Below the pieces are notes generated by a model that saw only the letters and a program-made list of their open reading frames with translations, was not told the DNA's origin and did no database searches. From an uncultured Flavobacteriales bacterium (GTDB lineage Bacteria; Bacteroidota; Bacteroidia; Palsa-965): DNA of 7,970 bases. Location: assembly GCA_946478675.1 (NCBI GenBank), contig CAMLEF010000213.1:1-7970 (forward strand), read 5' to 3'. Both the position numbers and the translations under genes were made by a program. Positions 5,535 to 7,970 of this stretch are shown one piece after another; the first letter of the stretch is position 1, and each line of letters begins with the position of its first letter.

Positions 5535-6899
5535 ATGAATCCGGCCCGCACGGTTGCTTTCCACACATTAGGCTGCAAATTGAATTTTTCCGAGACTTCG
5601 GCGATCGGCCGTCAGCTGCGCGCTGCTGGTTTTGAAAAGCGTGAATTCAAGGAAGGCGCCGACGTGTTCGTGATCAACACCTGCTCCGTCACCGATAACG
5701 CCGACAAGGAATGCCGCAAGATCGTTCGCGATGTGCTGAGCGTTTCTCCGGAAGCGTTCGTCGTCATCATCGGCTGTTATGCGCAGCTGAAACCGAAAGA
5801 GATTTCGGAGATCGAAGGTGTAGACCTCGTACTGGGCGCAACGGAAAAATTCAATCTCCCGCATTACCTCGAAAATCTTCGCAAACGCGAGCATGCCGAC
5901 GTGCACTCCTGCGAAGTTTCCGAAGCCAATACGTTCGTAGACGCCTGGTCGTTCGGCGACCGCACACGCGCTTTCCTGAAAGTTCAGGACGGCTGCGATT
6001 ACACGTGTACGTTCTGCACGATCCCGCTGGCCCGCGGAAAAAGCCGAAGCGACAGCTCTGAAAGCGTTCTGAAAAATGCGCAGCACCTGGCTTCGCTCGG
6101 CGTGAAAGAAATCGTGCTCACCGGCGTCAACCTCGGCGATTTCGGCAAAGGCTTGCATGCCCGCCTGCCCGGCCAGGAACGGCGCGCTGTCGGGCAGGGC
6201 GGCAAGAAACGCGAAGAATCGTTTTACGAGCTCGTGCAGCAACTAGATGAAGTGGAAGGCATCGACCGTTTCCGCATCTCCAGCATCGAACCGAATTTAC
6301 TTACCGACGAGATCATCACGTTCGTTTCGAAAAGCAAACGATTCGTTCCGCATTTCCATATCCCGTTGCAATCCGGCAGCGACCGCATCCTGAAGCTCAT
6401 GCGTCGCCGTTACCTGCGCGATGTGTACAGCAGCCGCGTGAAAACGATCAAATCGCTGATGCCGGATTGCTGCATCGGTGTCGACGTGATTGTCGGTTTC
6501 CCGGGAGAGACGGAAGAAGATTTCCTGGAAACGTACCGCTTCCTCAACGAGCTGGAAATTTCTTACCTGCACGTGTTCACCTATTCCGAACGCGCGAATA
6601 CCGTGGCGAATGAAATGGCAGACGTTGTTCCCGTCAACGAACGCCGACGCCGCAACAAGATGCTGCGTATTCTTTCCGAGAAAAAGCTGCAGCAATTTTA
6701 TCGTGAAAACGCCGGCACGACGCGTCCTGTTCTTTTCGAGCAGGAAAACCGCGACGGTTTCATGCACGGTTACACCGACAATTACATCAAAGTAAGATCG
6801 CCCTATAACGAAAAGACCGCCAACACTATCGTCGCGATTCGTCTCGGCGAGATGCAGGATGGCGCCGTCCTTTCCGAACACGCCGAAGCCATCGCTTAA
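5535..6899 (+). CDS. mtaB: tRNA (N6-threonylcarbamoyladenosine(37)-C2)-methylthiotransferase MtaB
   Basis: A radical-SAM enzyme that adds a methylthio group to t6A37 of tRNAs reading ANN codons, giving ms2t6A; it acts in the cytoplasm. The protein has 454 residues from ATG 5535, chosen because family members begin just before the motif VAFHTLGCKLN. An in-frame ATG at 5430 would add 35 residues translated through the upstream repeat and is rejected. The N-terminal methylthiotransferase domain shows its three iron-sulfur cysteines at C14, C50 (INTCSVTD) and C81 (IIGCYAQ). The radical-SAM cluster is C154, C158 and C161 in DGCDYTCTFC. Further family motifs are LTGVNLGDFG (195-204), RISSIEPNLL (247-256) and PHFHIPLQSGSDRILKLMRR (272-291). 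A C-terminal TRAM-like RNA-binding segment spans about 395-446 and includes MHGYTDNYIKV. Residues about 206-226 look inserted relative to the family. lgt follows after 30 bases, probably in the same transcript. Confidence 0.94.
   Translation: MNPARTVAFHTLGCKLNFSETSAIGRQLRAAGFEKREFKEGADVFVINTCSVTDNADKECRKIVRDVLSVSPEAFVVIIGCYAQLKPKEISEIEGVDLVLGATEKFNLPHYLENLRKREHADVHSCEVSEANTFVDAWSFGDRTRAFLKVQDGCDYTCTFCTIPLARGKSRSDSSESVLKNAQHLASLGVKEIVLTGVNLGDFGKGLHARLPGQERRAVGQGGKKREESFYELVQQLDEVEGIDRFRISSIEPNLLTDEIITFVSKSKRFVPHFHIPLQSGSDRILKLMRRRYLRDVYSSRVKTIKSLMPDCCIGVDVIVGFPGETEEDFLETYRFLNELEISYLHVFTYSERANTVANEMADVVPVNERRRRNKMLRILSEKKLQQFYRENAGTTRPVLFEQENRDGFMHGYTDNYIKVRSPYNEKTANTIVAIRLGEMQDGAVLSEHAEAIA
6161..6202. 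repeat. GC-rich imperfect palindrome inside mtaB
   Basis: CCGCCTGCCCG (6161-6171) pairs with CGGGCAGGGCGG (6191-6202): a 7-bp perfect stem, one bulged base, then five more pairs, around a 19-base loop that is also GC rich. It encodes the basic, poorly conserved segment of MtaB between LTGVNLGDFG and FYELVQQLDEVEG. It may be a small in-frame palindromic insertion or simply biased codons in a surface loop. Confidence 0.45.
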
Positions 6900-6929
6900 C
6901 AACAGCCGACTGCCAACCGCTAAACTTCT

Positions 6930-7970
6930 ATGTATCCTACCATCTACGACGCTGTCAAAGATCTTTTCGGAATTGATCTCCCGTTTTTCAAGTTGTTGCA
7001 GTCGTTTGGTTTTTTTGTGGCGATCGCGTTCCTGCTTTGCGCGTGGGTGTTCGCAAAAGAGCTGAACCGTAAAGACCTCGAAGGAAAATTCCCCAATTAC
7101 AAAACGAAATTCCGCAAGGTGATCAAAGGCGCGCCGATGACACAGTCGGATATTGCCGGAACGTTCCTCATTGCTTTTCTCATCGGCTGGAAGCTCACCG
7201 ATATTTTCCGCTCCGGTCACCCCGCCGCACAAGATCCGCGCGGCTGGGTGCTTTCCACGCACGGCAACGTCGTCGCAGGAATTATCGTCGGCGTGGCATG
7301 GACGGCAGGACGCTGGTGGTGGACGAACCGCAACAAGCTGGAGAAGCCCGAAGAAAGCGAAGAACGCATTGCACCGGCCGAGCACATCGGCAACATGACG
7401 CTGCTCGCGGCGCTGTTCGGTTTTCTCGGCGCAAAAATTTTTCATATCCTCGAAAATTTCGGCGATTTCCTCGAGAAGCCGGGCGACATGCTCTTCTCCT
7501 TCAGCGGGCTCACGATGTACGGCGGCCTGATCATGGGCGGCGCGGCGGTGCTCATCTACGCACGACGCCAGGGCATGAGCCTGCTGCACGTGATGGACGC
7601 CTGCGCGCCGGGACTGTTCCTCGCTTACGGCGTCGGCCGCATCGGTTGCCACGTTGCAGGCGACGGCGACTGGGGCATCGTGAACACGCATCCGAAGCCG
7701 GGCTTTCTCCCGCAATGGCTCTGGGCGTACGATTACCCGAATAACGTGAACGGCGTTTGCAATCCGTACACGCCTGATTCTCCTGAATACCTGATGGGAC
7801 AGATCAAAGCGACCATGTGCGATCCGGCGCATCCGCGTCTCATCGCGCCCGTCTTCCCCACTCCGCTCTACGAAGCGATCGTCAACGTCGGTTTCTTCTT
7901 CCTGTTCTGGCTGCTGCTGCGCAAACGCGTTAAGGCGCCGGGCATGCTCTTCAGCATTTACCTCATGTGC
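6930..7970 (+). CDS. lgt: Prolipoprotein diacylglyceryl transferase Lgt, 3' end outside window
   Basis: The frame runs from ATG 6930 without a stop to the last base (347 codons visible). Lgt is an inner-membrane enzyme that transfers diacylglycerol from phosphatidylglycerol to the lipobox cysteine of prolipoproteins, the first step of lipoprotein maturation. The start MYPTIYDAVKDLFGIDLPFF leads into a first helix (about 24-43). Hydrophobic segments follow near 75-92, 112-125, 156-172, 196-211, 225-236 and 313-330. The Lgt signature appears as GRIGC (236-240) followed by GDGDWG (244-249), and the C-terminal TPLYEA (311-316) corresponds to the family's S/T-x-LYEA motif. The usual HGGL motif is YGGL (197-200). 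A loop at 250-310 carries two cysteines (277, 297). The gene lies 30 bases after mtaB on the same strand with no Shine-Dalgarno. It is longer than the E. coli enzyme (about 290 residues). Confidence 0.88.
   Translation, partial: MYPTIYDAVKDLFGIDLPFFKLLQSFGFFVAIAFLLCAWVFAKELNRKDLEGKFPNYKTKFRKVIKGAPMTQSDIAGTFLIAFLIGWKLTDIFRSGHPAAQDPRGWVLSTHGNVVAGIIVGVAWTAGRWWWTNRNKLEKPEESEERIAPAEHIGNMTLLAALFGFLGAKIFHILENFGDFLEKPGDMLFSFSGLTMYGGLIMGGAAVLIYARRQGMSLLHVMDACAPGLFLAYGVGRIGCHVAGDGDWGIVNTHPKPGFLPQWLWAYDYPNNVNGVCNPYTPDSPEYLMGQIKATMCDPAHPRLIAPVFPTPLYEAIVNVGFFFLFWLLLRKRVKAPGMLFSIYLMC

Overview
The window reads as ordinary chromosomal DNA from a moderately GC-rich member of the Bacteroidota. This is an inference from several traits. 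None of the five visible gene starts has a Shine-Dalgarno sequence. A perfect TAnnTTTG promoter box lies just before mtaB. The Lgt is the YGGL / GRIGC / GDGDWG variant that I associate with Bacteroidota, and the oligopeptide permease subunits carry large insertions. The species cannot be named from sequence alone.

Layout: (1) 1-3489, plus strand, holds the 3' end of a family-5 solute-binding protein gene, then an OppB/DppB-type permease and an OppC/DppC-type permease. The junctions are extremely tight (1-base gap, then 1-base overlap), so this is one operon for an ABC importer of peptides or similar small solutes. No ATPase gene is in the window. (2) 3490-3635 is a short convergent gap filled by a nested palindromic element: a perfect 26-bp inverted repeat inside arms of degenerate 7-bp repeats. 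(3) 3636-5282, minus strand, is a complete second family-5 binding lipoprotein, facing the importer operon tail to tail. (4) 5283-5534 is a divergent promoter region with a second, unrelated inverted element built of degenerate 8-bp units. (5) 5535-6899, plus strand, is mtaB, a tRNA methylthiotransferase. (6) From 6930 to the window end is lgt, prolipoprotein diacylglyceryl transferase, truncated by the window edge.

How the genes fit together: the first three encode the binding and membrane parts of an importer. The convergent lipoprotein may feed the same permease or a different one. Lgt would attach the lipid anchor to lipoproteins of exactly this kind. MtaB is a tRNA-modifying housekeeping enzyme that is probably co-transcribed with lgt. 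I found no phage, CRISPR, toxin, defence or transposase gene. The most interesting signals are the two repeat-built intergenic palindromes, the oversized permease domains, a possibly leaderless mtaB transcript, and a palindrome-encoded insertion inside MtaB.
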